DNA of 43,887 nt from Candidatus Poribacteria bacterium (GTDB taxonomy: Bacteria > Poribacteria > WGA-4E > WGA-3G), in contig PYJC01000155.1 in NCBI GenBank assembly GCA_003635255.1, positions 1 through 43,887 on the forward strand, in the 5' to 3' direction. The translations under genes were made by a program, and so were the position numbers. This document shows positions 1 to 7,746 of the stretch, one piece after another (position 1 is the stretch's first letter; every line of letters begins with the position of its first letter). A model generated the notes under the pieces. It was not told the origin of the DNA, did no database searches, and saw only the letters and a list, made by a program, of their open reading frames with translations.

Positions 1-1062
1 GGTTTCGTAATCATCAACGACTTTGTTGACAATCCGTGGATTCCGATGCTCCGGGAGGCGGGTCGCCGCGTTACACAAGCGTGTGCACCAGAAAACGGCT
101 ATGATGTCATTGACTGTTCAAAGGGATATGTGCACCGCGCGGGTGAGAATGAACCGTGGGCAATCCGCGGCATCATCCATCCGGCTTTTGAAGAACCTGA
201 TTTCGCTAAATTTTACGGATCCCCAGATTTCACAGGTTTCATTAAGGCTTGGTGTGACGTTGAACCTGAGGAACTTGTGATGACGAACATGCTCCTCTGG
301 TGTAATCCCCGTAAAAAAGAGAATAGACTCGGATGGCACCGAGACGTGACATGGTGGGGCACAGGGGAAAGTTACTTTTCACAAGAAGACAACCGTGGAG
401 ACGGAACTGAAGCCTATTCGGAGGAAGTTGAACGGATCCGCTGGAAAGAAATTCAGGAAGAAAACGAGAAACGGATTACTGAGCGGAAGGGTGTCGGTAT
501 GTTTTTGGCACTCGCAGACGATGAATGCCATGAACTTGTTGTGGGGAGCCACAGCCGATGGCGCACGCCGCTTGAGCATGACGTGTTGCTTCCTAAATCT
601 ATGAAGGATCAGGGTGTCCCGTATACACCGAGTTGGAACGGCTCCGATCCCCTGCCCGGACAGGTCGCGATTCGGCTCAAGGCTGGACAAGCCCTCATCC
701 GCAACGGTGCGACAATTCATACCGGACATACCGTGCCTGAGCGTGAACGCAATACGTTATCCATCGGTTGGTCGAAGTGGGGCGGTCCCTCCGACGAGGA
801 GCCAAAGGTCGTTGATGCTCGATTCGCATGGCAGCTGGATCCCGCCGTCCGTGAGGCACTTCCACATGAATGGATGAAAACCGCATGGGATCGCTGGGCA
901 GCAAACCACAAACTCGGCGATAGGCTTGAAGATCGCTATGCAGGCTTTGACATCGAACGTATCAAAGCAGGCGAAGTCGTCGGTTGGCAGACTGAGTTAG
1001 AGCGTCAAGCCGCTGCTGCTGGCGATAAGTGGGAACGGTACCAAACGGTGTCTGAATCGTAG
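1..1062 (+). CDS. Phytanoyl-CoA dioxygenase (PhyH) family protein, 5' end outside window
   Basis: The reading frame is open from the first base (it begins GFVIINDFV), so the true start lies upstream; the ATG at 46 is internal. The fold is that of Fe(II)/2-oxoglutarate oxygenases of the PhyH type. The metal-binding HxD is seen in GWHRDVTWW, the distal His in IHTGHT, and the 2-oxoglutarate-binding Arg probably in the following RNTLS. These enzymes hydroxylate small organic substrates in the cytoplasm; the substrate cannot be told from sequence. An insert rich in Glu/Lys/Arg (about residues 125-160 of the visible part) separates the two metal motifs. A strong UUCG-loop terminator follows the stop codon. 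A second, divergent PhyH protein lies at 5520, so such enzymes are repeated in this genome. Confidence 0.88.
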   Translation, partial: GFVIINDFVDNPWIPMLREAGRRVTQACAPENGYDVIDCSKGYVHRAGENEPWAIRGIIHPAFEEPDFAKFYGSPDFTGFIKAWCDVEPEELVMTNMLLWCNPRKKENRLGWHRDVTWWGTGESYFSQEDNRGDGTEAYSEEVERIRWKEIQEENEKRITERKGVGMFLALADDECHELVVGSHSRWRTPLEHDVLLPKSMKDQGVPYTPSWNGSDPLPGQVAIRLKAGQALIRNGATIHTGHTVPERERNTLSIGWSKWGGPSDEEPKVVDARFAWQLDPAVREALPHEWMKTAWDRWAANHKLGDRLEDRYAGFDIERIKAGEVVGWQTELERQAAAAGDKWERYQTVSES

Positions 1063-1077
1063 CGGCAGAAAATAGAG

Positions 1078-1106
1078 AGGCGGATCTTCGGATCCGCCTT
1101 TTTTGT
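1078..1106 (+). terminator. Rho-independent terminator with UUCG tetraloop
   Basis: A perfect 9-bp stem (AGGCGGATC / GATCCGCCT) closes a TTCG tetraloop and is followed by TTTTT-G-TTTTTT. It lies 15 bases after the dioxygenase stop codon. The next gene is on the other strand, so it ends the plus-strand transcript. Confidence 0.93.
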
Positions 1107-1144
1107 TTTTTGGCCAACTGCTGCCTGCTGATGGCTAATAGCCA

Positions 1145-2131
1145 TTAAGCCGGTGGTGCAATCAGACGGACGAATGAACGCGAAACCTCATCCAATTCAT
1201 CCCGGACCGCTGCATCGAGTTCCCAACCGACACCGCCGAGCGTATCGTTGAGTTGTTCAATTGTGTCGCTGCCGCTGATTGCAACGGTGACTTCTGGATG
1301 CGATAACACCCACGCTACAGCGAGTTGTGCGGGTGTTTTTCCAAGTTCCGCTGCGAGTCGCTTGAGCGTGGTAACTACCTGTCCGGTCGCGCCGCTCATC
1401 CGTTGTGAAAATTCTTCGCTGAGACGTGTCGCCCATAAAGTGCCAGCGGGTGGTGGTTCATCTGGCGAATAGACCCCACTTAACAGACCAACGGCTAACG
1501 GACTATAACACATCACACCCAGTCCTTCTTCACGCACTAAACCGAACAACTCGGTCTCCATATCTCGATTTAAGAGGTTATACATGTTCTGGATGCACAT
1601 ATAAGGCGTTGCGTTAATCCTATCAGCGATCCAGAGTGCTTTACATGCCTGCCATGCCTGATGATTACAGCAGCCGATATAGCGGACTTTGCCTGAACGC
1701 ACGAGATCGTCCATTGCGCGAACCGTCTCTTCCTGTGGTGTCCCTTCATCGTACGCATGAATGAGGTAGATATCAATATGATCGGTGTTGAGTCGTTTCA
1801 AGGAACGATCAATCTCTCGCATAATGTGGTAGCGGGACAATCCAGCGTCGTTGGGACCGGGACCGATCTGACTGAAAACCTTTGACGTAATCACAACGTC
1901 ATCGCGTTTGCCCTGAATCGCTTTACCGAGGATCTCCTCAGAGCGACCGATATTGGCGCGATCATCCATAAGCCCATAGATGTTAGCACAATCGATGAAG
2001 TTGATACCGGCATCGATGGCGTGTTCGATGAGTCTTTGGGCATCATCTGCATCGCCTTGTCCTCTGAGTCCTAAGCCTAAAGCCAATGGACTCACTTTAA
2101 CCCCAGCTTTTCCAAAATTAACATATTCCAT
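1145..2131 (-). CDS. Aldo/keto reductase family oxidoreductase
   Basis: A 328-residue protein, the usual length for a single-domain TIM-barrel aldo/keto reductase, expected to be NADPH-dependent and cytoplasmic. The catalytic tetrad is visible: D47 and Y52 (FIDCANIYG), K84 (VITSK) and H125 (LIHAYD). The C-terminal cofactor region carries the typical run of helices around ISGSDTIEQL. The closest general type is the YajO/IolS-like group, acting on sugar or small carbonyl substrates; the actual substrate is unknown. The start is supported by an AAGGA ribosome binding site about 9 bases upstream. It converges on the dioxygenase at 1-1062, with the terminator at 1078 between them. Confidence 0.9.
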   Translation of the reverse strand: MEYVNFGKAGVKVSPLALGLGLRGQGDADDAQRLIEHAIDAGINFIDCANIYGLMDDRANIGRSEEILGKAIQGKRDDVVITSKVFSQIGPGPNDAGLSRYHIMREIDRSLKRLNTDHIDIYLIHAYDEGTPQEETVRAMDDLVRSGKVRYIGCCNHQAWQACKALWIADRINATPYMCIQNMYNLLNRDMETELFGLVREEGLGVMCYSPLAVGLLSGVYSPDEPPPAGTLWATRLSEEFSQRMSGATGQVVTTLKRLAAELGKTPAQLAVAWVLSHPEVTVAISGSDTIEQLNDTLGGVGWELDAAVRDELDEVSRSFVRLIAPPA

Positions 2132-2180
2132 AGACAGAGTTCCTTAATCTCCTGTTAGTTGACTATTCAAATGTGTTTAC

Positions 2181-2209
2181 AAATTACCGGATTGTTCGTT
2201 TTAATTCAA
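2181..2209 (-). promoter_or_regulatory. Possible sigma70 promoter for the aldo/keto reductase
   Basis: On the minus strand TTGAAT and TAATTT are separated by 17 bases, upstream of the reductase start. Both boxes are only partial matches, so this is tentative. Confidence 0.3.
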
Positions 2210-2235
2210 TATGATTTCAGACAGATACCGCCCCT

Positions 2236-2372
2236 ACGGGGCTGCTGAACTTTTCCGAATCTCTATTCAACTCAACCGATGCGTTAAGTTGAAACCATAT
2301 TAAACGGGGCTGCTGAACTTTTTCCGAATCTCTATTCAACTCAACCGATGCGTTAAGTTGAAACCATATTAA
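2236..2372. repeat. Tandem duplication, 68 + 69 bp, overlapping the rluD stop codon
   Basis: Two adjacent copies (2236-2303 and 2304-2372) are identical except for one extra T in the second. Each contains an imperfect inverted repeat TCAACTCAAC...GTTAAGTTGA (9 of 10 pairs) that could fold into a hairpin. The second copy includes the stop codon and last codons of rluD, so the unit is a duplicated rluD tail plus its trailer. A palindrome CCCCTACGGGG sits at the outer edge. Confidence 0.95.
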
Positions 2373-3339
2373 TCTGATACATCTGCAAGGCATCTACGAC
2401 CCGCTGCATATCTTTTGGCATCGGTGCTGAAAAAGTCAATTTTTCGCTTGTAACCGGATGTTCAAAACCGAGCAATTGGGCATGTAGTGCCTGACGTTTG
2501 AGTTGTGCAAGCGCGTGTTTCAGTGCGCCGGTATCAGCATCGTTTATGGCACGTTGTTCGCCGCCATAGATCGCATCGCCTGCCACAGGATGCCCGATAT
2601 GTTGCAGATGAACCCGAATCTGATGGAGCCGTCCGGTTTCCAGTGCGAGTTGAACGAGGGCGAATTTAGGATATGTTTCTAAGACCTCATAGTGCGTGAC
2701 GGCATGCCGTCCGTGATTTTCAACAGTTGTCATTCGCCGTCGATCACGCCGACTTCTTGCAATTTGGGCATCAATCGTTCCGGCGGTTTTTGCGGGGACA
2801 CCACACACGATAGCAACATATTGACGCGTAATGCTGTGCTTCTCAAATTGCGCAGAGAGTTCTCGGTGCACAACATCTGTTTTGGCAACAACAAGGATGC
2901 CGGACGTATCCTTGTCCAGTCTATGTACAATTCCGGGTCTCTCGACCCCGCCGATGCCGGATAGGTCTGTGCAGTGCGCCAGCAACGCGTTAACGAGGGT
3001 GCCTGTGTACACGTCGTTCGCAGGATGAACGAGCATACCCGCGGCTTTGTTCAGAACGATTAAGTGGCTATCTTCGTGAAGAATGTCAAGAACAGTGTTC
3101 TCAGGTGCTACGGTGTCTAAAGGGCGCGGTGGTGGAAATGTTAATCGGACCTCATCGCCGTTACGAAGTGCATAACTCGGTTGTTTCGCGACCTTGTCGT
3201 TGACGGTGACATTGCCGTCGCGGATCAGTCGCTGCAAATGGGTTCGAGACATATCATTGGTCACACTAATCAGAAACCGATCCAAACGGGTCCCGTGGTG
3301 TTCTTTTTCGATGTGGTAGACCGTTGTTTTATTTTGCAT
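2353..3339 (-). CDS. rluD: RluD-family 23S rRNA pseudouridine synthase
   Basis: With the start chosen here the protein has 328 residues, normal for RluA/RluC/RluD enzymes that turn uridine into pseudouridine in 23S rRNA. An N-terminal S4 RNA-binding domain (about residues 17-70, TRLDRFL...VTVND) is followed by the catalytic domain with the signature HRLDKDTSG; D142 is the catalytic aspartate. A longer frame back to a TTG at 3375 exists, but that TTG is the first base triplet of a consensus -35 box and the next ATG (3348) overlaps the -10 box. The ATG at 3339 is therefore the only credible start, and it sits at the predicted transcription start. The stop codon lies inside a tandem duplication. 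RluD versus RluA/RluC assignment rests on overall length and S4 domain only. Confidence 0.9.
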   Translation of the reverse strand: MQNKTTVYHIEKEHHGTRLDRFLISVTNDMSRTHLQRLIRDGNVTVNDKVAKQPSYALRNGDEVRLTFPPPRPLDTVAPENTVLDILHEDSHLIVLNKAAGMLVHPANDVYTGTLVNALLAHCTDLSGIGGVERPGIVHRLDKDTSGILVVAKTDVVHRELSAQFEKHSITRQYVAIVCGVPAKTAGTIDAQIARSRRDRRRMTTVENHGRHAVTHYEVLETYPKFALVQLALETGRLHQIRVHLQHIGHPVAGDAIYGGEQRAINDADTGALKHALAQLKRQALHAQLLGFEHPVTSEKLTFSAPMPKDMQRVVDALQMYQINMVST

Positions 3340-3346
3340 CCAAGCC

Positions 3347-3375
3347 ATTATATATCTTAACTTTGTATTTGTCAA
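3347..3375 (-). promoter_or_regulatory. Perfect consensus sigma70 promoter of rluD (leaderless)
   Basis: On the minus strand TTGACA (3375-3370), a 17-base spacer and TATAAT (3352-3347) match the sigma70 consensus at 12 of 12 positions. Seven bases separate TATAAT from the rluD ATG, so transcription should start at or next to the A of the start codon. Confidence 0.92.
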
Positions 3376-3406
3376 TTGCTTGATTGGTCATCTCTCCACA
3401 ATTGAT

Positions 3407-3435
3407 TTGACACTTCTCACGGAATGTGATACTCT
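3407..3435 (+). promoter_or_regulatory. Sigma70-like promoter of truA
   Basis: TTGACA (3407-3412), 17 bases, TACTCT (3430-3435). The -35 box is perfect and the -10 box weak. It is divergent from the rluD promoter and would give a leader of about 36 bases. Confidence 0.6.
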
Positions 3436-3477
3436 TTATGCATCGGGCTTTCGGATCCTCGATGGCAGGGTGAGATC

Positions 3478-4272
3478 ATGCGAAACATCAAACTTGTGCT
3501 TGAATATGACGGTACGAATTACCACGGATGGCAGACACAGCCGAACCTGCCAACAATTCAAAGTACAGTTGAAAAAACTTTGGGAAAGTTAATGAAGACC
3601 GAGATCCAAATCATTGGGGCGGGAAGGACGGATAGCGGTGTCCACGCGGAGGGACAGGTCGCGAATTTCCACACGACCTCACAGATGCCGCCCACCGCTT
3701 TTCAAAAGGGACTTAATGCGACGCTGCCTCGGGATATTGTTGTCTGTTCCGTAACAGAAGTGTCTCCTGAGTTTCATGCCCGGTTCGGTGCTACAAGTCG
3801 GCGGTATCGGTACACGATTTTGAATCGTGAATATCCGAGTGCGCTTTCGCGACAGACGAGTTACTTTTTTCCGGCGGAGATTGATGTTACACGCATAAAC
3901 GCGCTTTGCCAAACACTCGTTGGCAAACACGATTTTTCTTCCTTCCAAAAAGTAGGGAGTGACCGGATAAACCCTGTCTGTACAATTTATGAGGTACATT
4001 GGTGGAAAAAGGAGCCGTACGTCTATTTTGAGATCGAAGCCGATTCGTTTTTGCGTGGTATGGTTCGCGCGATCACCGGCACCGTCTTAACTTTTAATCG
4101 CAAGTTTTTGCTTGCAAGCGGTGCAAAAAGCATGAAGTATCAGGATGCTGACACGCAACTTCACCGTATTTTAGAAGCCAAAGATCGAGCCTCGGCAGGG
4201 ATGTCAGCACCCGCACATGGGTTGTCACTCATCAGTGTCAAATATAAGCCTTACCACTTTTACGGTGAATAG
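3478..4272 (+). CDS. truA: tRNA pseudouridine(38-40) synthase TruA
   Basis: A 264-residue protein of normal TruA length, beginning with the family's conserved KLVLEYDGTNYHGWQ. The catalytic aspartate is D52 in GAGRTDSGVHA, and the later SFLRGMVRAI motif is also typical. TruA isomerises uridines 38-40 in the tRNA anticodon arm in the cytoplasm. The residues replaced in the C-terminal part are few, and the end (GLSLISVKY) matches the family's usual end. It is transcribed divergently from rluD, another pseudouridine synthase, from the shared 140-bp gap. A weak GGGTGAG ribosome site precedes the ATG. Confidence 0.95.
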   Translation: MRNIKLVLEYDGTNYHGWQTQPNLPTIQSTVEKTLGKLMKTEIQIIGAGRTDSGVHAEGQVANFHTTSQMPPTAFQKGLNATLPRDIVVCSVTEVSPEFHARFGATSRRYRYTILNREYPSALSRQTSYFFPAEIDVTRINALCQTLVGKHDFSSFQKVGSDRINPVCTIYEVHWWKKEPYVYFEIEADSFLRGMVRAITGTVLTFNRKFLLASGAKSMKYQDADTQLHRILEAKDRASAGMSAPAHGLSLISVKYKPYHFYGE

Positions 4273-4361
4273 GTATCGTCTATTGACAATCAGTCAAAAG
4301 GAACTTTAGCAAATCACGAACACTTGGTTTACCCCACGAAACATTATTGGTTACAAAAAAC

Positions 4362-4416
4362 CTCTTAACTGATAACCGATAACTCTCACTGCGAGGCAAA
4401 CTGACAACTACCTAAA
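4362..4416. repeat. Heptamer-repeat palindrome (short intergenic element)
   Basis: A run built of ACTGATA/ACCGATA-like heptamers (CCTCTTAACTGATAACC and on) is followed by AACTGACAACT. The CCTCTTAACTG(G/A)TAAC core recurs at 29087-29117, in the element that forms the end of hisC. Confidence 0.7.
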
Positions 4417-4426
4417 AGGAGTTCTT

Positions 4427-5440
4427 ATGAACTACAGCCAAGTCTTGAATGAATTGGAAACTTTAGTCAACGAAACCTTTGGGCTTTGGGAACACAATCG
4501 GGTCGGCTTCCAATGGCGACACTATACATGGAACCACACCATGCGTGTGCGTGCGACGAGTATGGAACTCGGTAGACGGGAAGGCGGCGACGTGAAACTG
4601 CTTGAAGTTGCTGGCACGCTGCACGACATCACTAAACGCTACGACGGTGATTTTAAGACCGACGATGAAGGAAAACGCGTCTTCACCCCTGACGGTTTCT
4701 GGTTAAACGAGCCGCTTACACCAGCAGGTCAGAACATCGTTACGGAACTTTACAACAAGCATAACCTCCACGGTAAGGTCCATCACGAATCTGGGGCAGT
4801 TATTACTGAGAATGTCTTGGCGATGTACGACTTTGAACCGGATTTCGTAGAAGCTGCGACGGCTGTTGTCTTCGCACATCTAAAGCCTACGAACCTCACA
4901 GAGGAGAACTTTAAACTGCTCTACAATAGGGTTGAAAACCAGATCCTCTATGATGCAGATACTATGGATCCGAACGTCGGCTATACCGGTTTTTTCCGAA
5001 ACATTCACATTCACGCCTATTTCGCACTCCAACGCGGAAACTTCGATTTAGAGGATTATGTGCGGAACCTGCCGCGCTGGATTGACTCCAAGCAGGAATT
5101 CGTTGACAAACTTCTAACCGAATCTTCTCGTGAACTTGCCCAAGGGCGACAGGACAGGAATCAGCAGCTTTTCTTGCAAATGGTAGATGAATTAGACGAT
5201 ATGGAGATCAATCGGAAATACGGGCTGCTCGGTATCATCGAATATTTCGTGAGTGAGAATGAGGACCCGCACTTCTTGAACCAACTTGACCACCTGACAA
5301 ATAAGTGGCTCCCACAGCGGAAACAGTGGTTGGCTGAAGAGGAGAAAGATGCATCGGCACGTGACCGCGCCCAAGCGGCTATTGATCGCGTTGACGATTT
5401 CCTGACGCTAATGACCCGTGAAAGCAGAGGAGAAATTTAA
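4427..5440 (+). CDS. HD-domain protein (putative metal-dependent phosphohydrolase)
   Basis: A 337-residue protein. The first 190 residues look like an HD hydrolase domain: H37 (WNHTMRVR), the H66-D67 doublet (LHDITKRYDG), a further HH pair (VHHESG) and a late Asp in YDADTMDP. Together these give the H...HD...D metal-ligand order. The C-terminal 140 residues are charged and helical, with no recognised motif. Family members cleave phosphate bonds in nucleotides or other small phosphates, but the substrate here is unknown. The start is fixed by AAAAGGAG seven bases upstream. It lies 79 bases upstream of a PhyH dioxygenase on the same strand, so the two may be co-transcribed. Confidence 0.78.
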   Translation: MNYSQVLNELETLVNETFGLWEHNRVGFQWRHYTWNHTMRVRATSMELGRREGGDVKLLEVAGTLHDITKRYDGDFKTDDEGKRVFTPDGFWLNEPLTPAGQNIVTELYNKHNLHGKVHHESGAVITENVLAMYDFEPDFVEAATAVVFAHLKPTNLTEENFKLLYNRVENQILYDADTMDPNVGYTGFFRNIHIHAYFALQRGNFDLEDYVRNLPRWIDSKQEFVDKLLTESSRELAQGRQDRNQQLFLQMVDELDDMEINRKYGLLGIIEYFVSENEDPHFLNQLDHLTNKWLPQRKQWLAEEEKDASARDRAQAAIDRVDDFLTLMTRESRGEI

Positions 5441-5519
5441 AGCACAACTGGCGGTTGCGAACGTTTCACCTACCCCACGCGTTAATGACGACTGACAGCC
5501 ATTAAGAAGGAGTTTTTTT

Positions 5520-6383
5520 ATGAATAACGCAACAACAGGCGAACGGACGGACATCATCCAAATTCCGTATCCCGAAGACCTCTACCGTTTTGACACGGCT
5601 GCCAAGGGGATTTCTGGCGGATTTCCAGCGGTAACCGAAGCGGATATCGAATATTTTCATCAATACGGGTATCTTGTCATCAACGATGCTTTTAGTCCTA
5701 TCGAAGTTAAGGATGCCCTGGCAGGCATGGTTCATCTTATGGATGGAAACGATCCCGACTTCAGGGCGATCCAATTTGAACCGAAACTCGCTAAAGGGAA
5801 GGACGAGAGGGATGGTGAGGAACGCCGTGATGCTATCAGAAAGATCTTCCGGTTTGTAGATCACGAACCGCGTCTAAATGCTCTGGCAGCCCATTCTGGA
5901 CTCCTCGGTGTCCTTGAACGGATTATGGAAGATACGCCTGAACTGTTCCAAGACATGGCACTCGTTAAACCGCCGCGTCACGGGTCAGAAAAACCGTGGC
6001 ATCAGGATTGTGCTTATTTTAACTTGCCAGAGGGAACAACAGTTGTCGGTGTATGGGTCGCCTTAGATGAAGCGACAGCTGAAAACGGATGCTTGCACAT
6101 TATCCCCGGTTCCCACGTTGAGGGACCGATGATCCATTTCAAACGCCGAGACTGGCAGATTTGCGATACGGACGTGCCGGTTGCGCGGGACACGATGGTG
6201 CCGCTTAAACCCGGTGGCTGTCTTTTCTGGCATGGGTTGACGCATCACGGCAGCCCGGTCAATCAGTCCGAGCAGCGACGGCGTGCGCTCCAGTTCCATT
6301 ACAAACCGGCGAGTGCTGGGGAGGTTACGACCCAAGATCGACTCGCGGTTTATGGCAGCGATGGGAAAGATGTAGATTGCTAA
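5520..6383 (+). CDS. Phytanoyl-CoA dioxygenase (PhyH) family protein
   Basis: A 287-residue protein typical of the PhyH family of Fe(II)/2-oxoglutarate oxygenases. The metal ligands are H161 and D163 (KPWHQDCAYF) with the distal His in THHGSPVN (H242 or H243). Arg in the EQRRRALQFHY segment should bind 2-oxoglutarate. It also carries the family's usual ENGCLHIIPGSH motif. It probably hydroxylates a small organic acid, lipid or alkaloid; the substrate cannot be read from sequence. The start has a GAAGGAG site followed by seven T. It is only distantly similar to the dioxygenase at 1-1062: the metal motifs match but the flanks do not, so this is not a recent duplication. Confidence 0.93.
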   Translation: MNNATTGERTDIIQIPYPEDLYRFDTAAKGISGGFPAVTEADIEYFHQYGYLVINDAFSPIEVKDALAGMVHLMDGNDPDFRAIQFEPKLAKGKDERDGEERRDAIRKIFRFVDHEPRLNALAAHSGLLGVLERIMEDTPELFQDMALVKPPRHGSEKPWHQDCAYFNLPEGTTVVGVWVALDEATAENGCLHIIPGSHVEGPMIHFKRRDWQICDTDVPVARDTMVPLKPGGCLFWHGLTHHGSPVNQSEQRRRALQFHYKPASAGEVTTQDRLAVYGSDGKDVDC

Positions 6384-6450
6384 GCAATGGCTGTCAGCAA
6401 TCGGCAATCGTTCTTTACTGACCGCCGATAGCCGACAACCGACAACTATT
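6384..6450. repeat. Degenerate heptamer-repeat tract between convergent genes
   Basis: Period-7 sequence GCCGATA-GCCGACA-ACCGACA-ACT lies next to a partly inverted match (GGCTGTCAGCAATCGGCAATCG). It belongs to the same heptamer theme as the tracts at 4362, 23210 and 29020. Confidence 0.6.
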
Positions 6451-6453
6451 AAG

Positions 6454-7506
6454 CTACTTTTTCTCTTCCGGGAATGGGGCACGGATGTCGTAACGTCCTT
6501 CAACAAATACCGGTAACTTTCCACCTTCAACCAATAGGTCAAGCGGGTTCGGACGTGTTGTTAAGGGGAAAGTTACAACGTCCTGAATGCGCAACGATTC
6601 GTAAATCGCCATCAAGATTTCTATCGTGCAAAGCCCGTGTCTGCCTGCGTTGCGATGTTCATCAACATCGCCTTCGATCCAAGCCAACATCTCGTTAAAT
6701 TGATTCGGTTCACTCTGCCGCGGTTGGATCGTCTGCCACCCAGCAGCTTTGCTGTTCAGGAGTTCAATCGTACCATCGCTACCACGGCGCAGCTGCCCAT
6801 CATCACCATAAACGGCATCGCCTCGAAGTCCGGGTTCTGGTAGATCGCTTTCGTAGATGCCGCGGATCCCGCCTTCAAAACAGATTTCTGCCATGCAGAG
6901 GTCTTCGGTCCTTACACGGCGTTCCCAACGATCGGTTTTCCGTGCTGCCTGACCAATGAGCCATAACGGATCGGGATCTCCGAGGATAAAACGCATTTCG
7001 TCGACTTCGTGTGTGCCACGATTCAGTAGTCCGTGTCCATCGCGACGGAGCATTGCTTGGGGTTGACCGATTGCGCCTTCTTGGATAAGCCGTCGTGCTT
7101 CACAGTTCTGCGGGCTGAACCGCCGTTGGTGCCCAACAACTAATTTCACGTCGTGCTTCTCGCAAGCCTCCATCATGTCTTGTGCATCGCCGACGGAAGC
7201 CGCCATCGGTTTCTCGGTAATAACCCCCAGTACCCCGTTTTCAGCAGCGGCGATTGTCGGTTCGGCACGCACGCTCTGCCACGTGGTGATGCTGACGATG
7301 TCTAAGTCCTCTTTTTCGCACATTTCACCGAAATCGGTATAGTGGGTCGGGAGTGCGAATTCTTCAGCGAATTTCGCGGCGGATGCTTCGCTAATGTCCG
7401 AAGCCGTGACCACTTCGGCCCGACCCGTATTCGTCCAATTATTTGCATGAGAACGTCCCATGCCACCGCATCCAATAATTCCGACACGATATGTTTTATC
7501 TGCCAT
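6454..7506 (-). CDS. Gfo/Idh/MocA family NAD(P)-dependent oxidoreductase
   Basis: A 350-residue cytoplasmic dehydrogenase. The N-terminal Rossmann domain shows GIIGCGGMGRSH (residues 9-20), and the family's catalytic EKPMA motif is at 98-102. The C-terminal alpha/beta domain carries GHQRRFSP and the HEVDEMRFILG stretch, where the active-site His/Asp are expected. Members oxidise or reduce inositols, sugars and related polyols. An AAGGGTG ribosome site lies just upstream of the ATG. It is convergent with the dioxygenase at 5520 and divergent from murA. Sugar and polyol specificity cannot be assigned. Confidence 0.92.
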   Translation of the reverse strand: MADKTYRVGIIGCGGMGRSHANNWTNTGRAEVVTASDISEASAAKFAEEFALPTHYTDFGEMCEKEDLDIVSITTWQSVRAEPTIAAAENGVLGVITEKPMAASVGDAQDMMEACEKHDVKLVVGHQRRFSPQNCEARRLIQEGAIGQPQAMLRRDGHGLLNRGTHEVDEMRFILGDPDPLWLIGQAARKTDRWERRVRTEDLCMAEICFEGGIRGIYESDLPEPGLRGDAVYGDDGQLRRGSDGTIELLNSKAAGWQTIQPRQSEPNQFNEMLAWIEGDVDEHRNAGRHGLCTIEILMAIYESLRIQDVVTFPLTTRPNPLDLLVEGGKLPVFVEGRYDIRAPFPEEKK

Positions 7507-7549
7507 TTGTTACACCCTTCTGTGATAAAGATTGTGAAACTGAAATCAA

Positions 7550-7578
7550 ATATTACCAAAAATTGTCCATCAACGCAA
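7550..7578 (-). promoter_or_regulatory. Possible sigma70 promoter for the Gfo/Idh/MocA gene
   Basis: On the minus strand TTGCGT, 17 bases, TAATAT, with TGG directly before the -10 box. It is a moderate match, about 44 bases upstream of the start codon. Confidence 0.4.
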
Positions 7579-7687
7579 GCAAATTCTGGGAAAAACAGAT
7601 AACATGTGTCTATTTTGACACAATTCACTGAACTGAGAAGCCTTGTAACGCCTAAGTTTGTAACAGGTACCCAATTGGCATCGTTTA

Positions 7688-7696
7688 TGCTATAGT
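7688..7696 (+). promoter_or_regulatory. Extended -10 promoter of murA
   Basis: TGC-TATAGT is an extended -10 element 50 bases before the murA ATG. No good -35 box is seen at the expected distance, as is common for extended -10 promoters. Confidence 0.5.
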
Positions 7697-7746
7697 AGAA
7701 GCAAAACCCGTACATCCCGCGATAAAGATATGTAAGGAGACGGAAA

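Noticed and set aside
6063..6542. 159-codon minus-strand frame
   Set aside because: Antisense to the PhyH gene and overlapping the dehydrogenase end; composition is that of a shadow frame.
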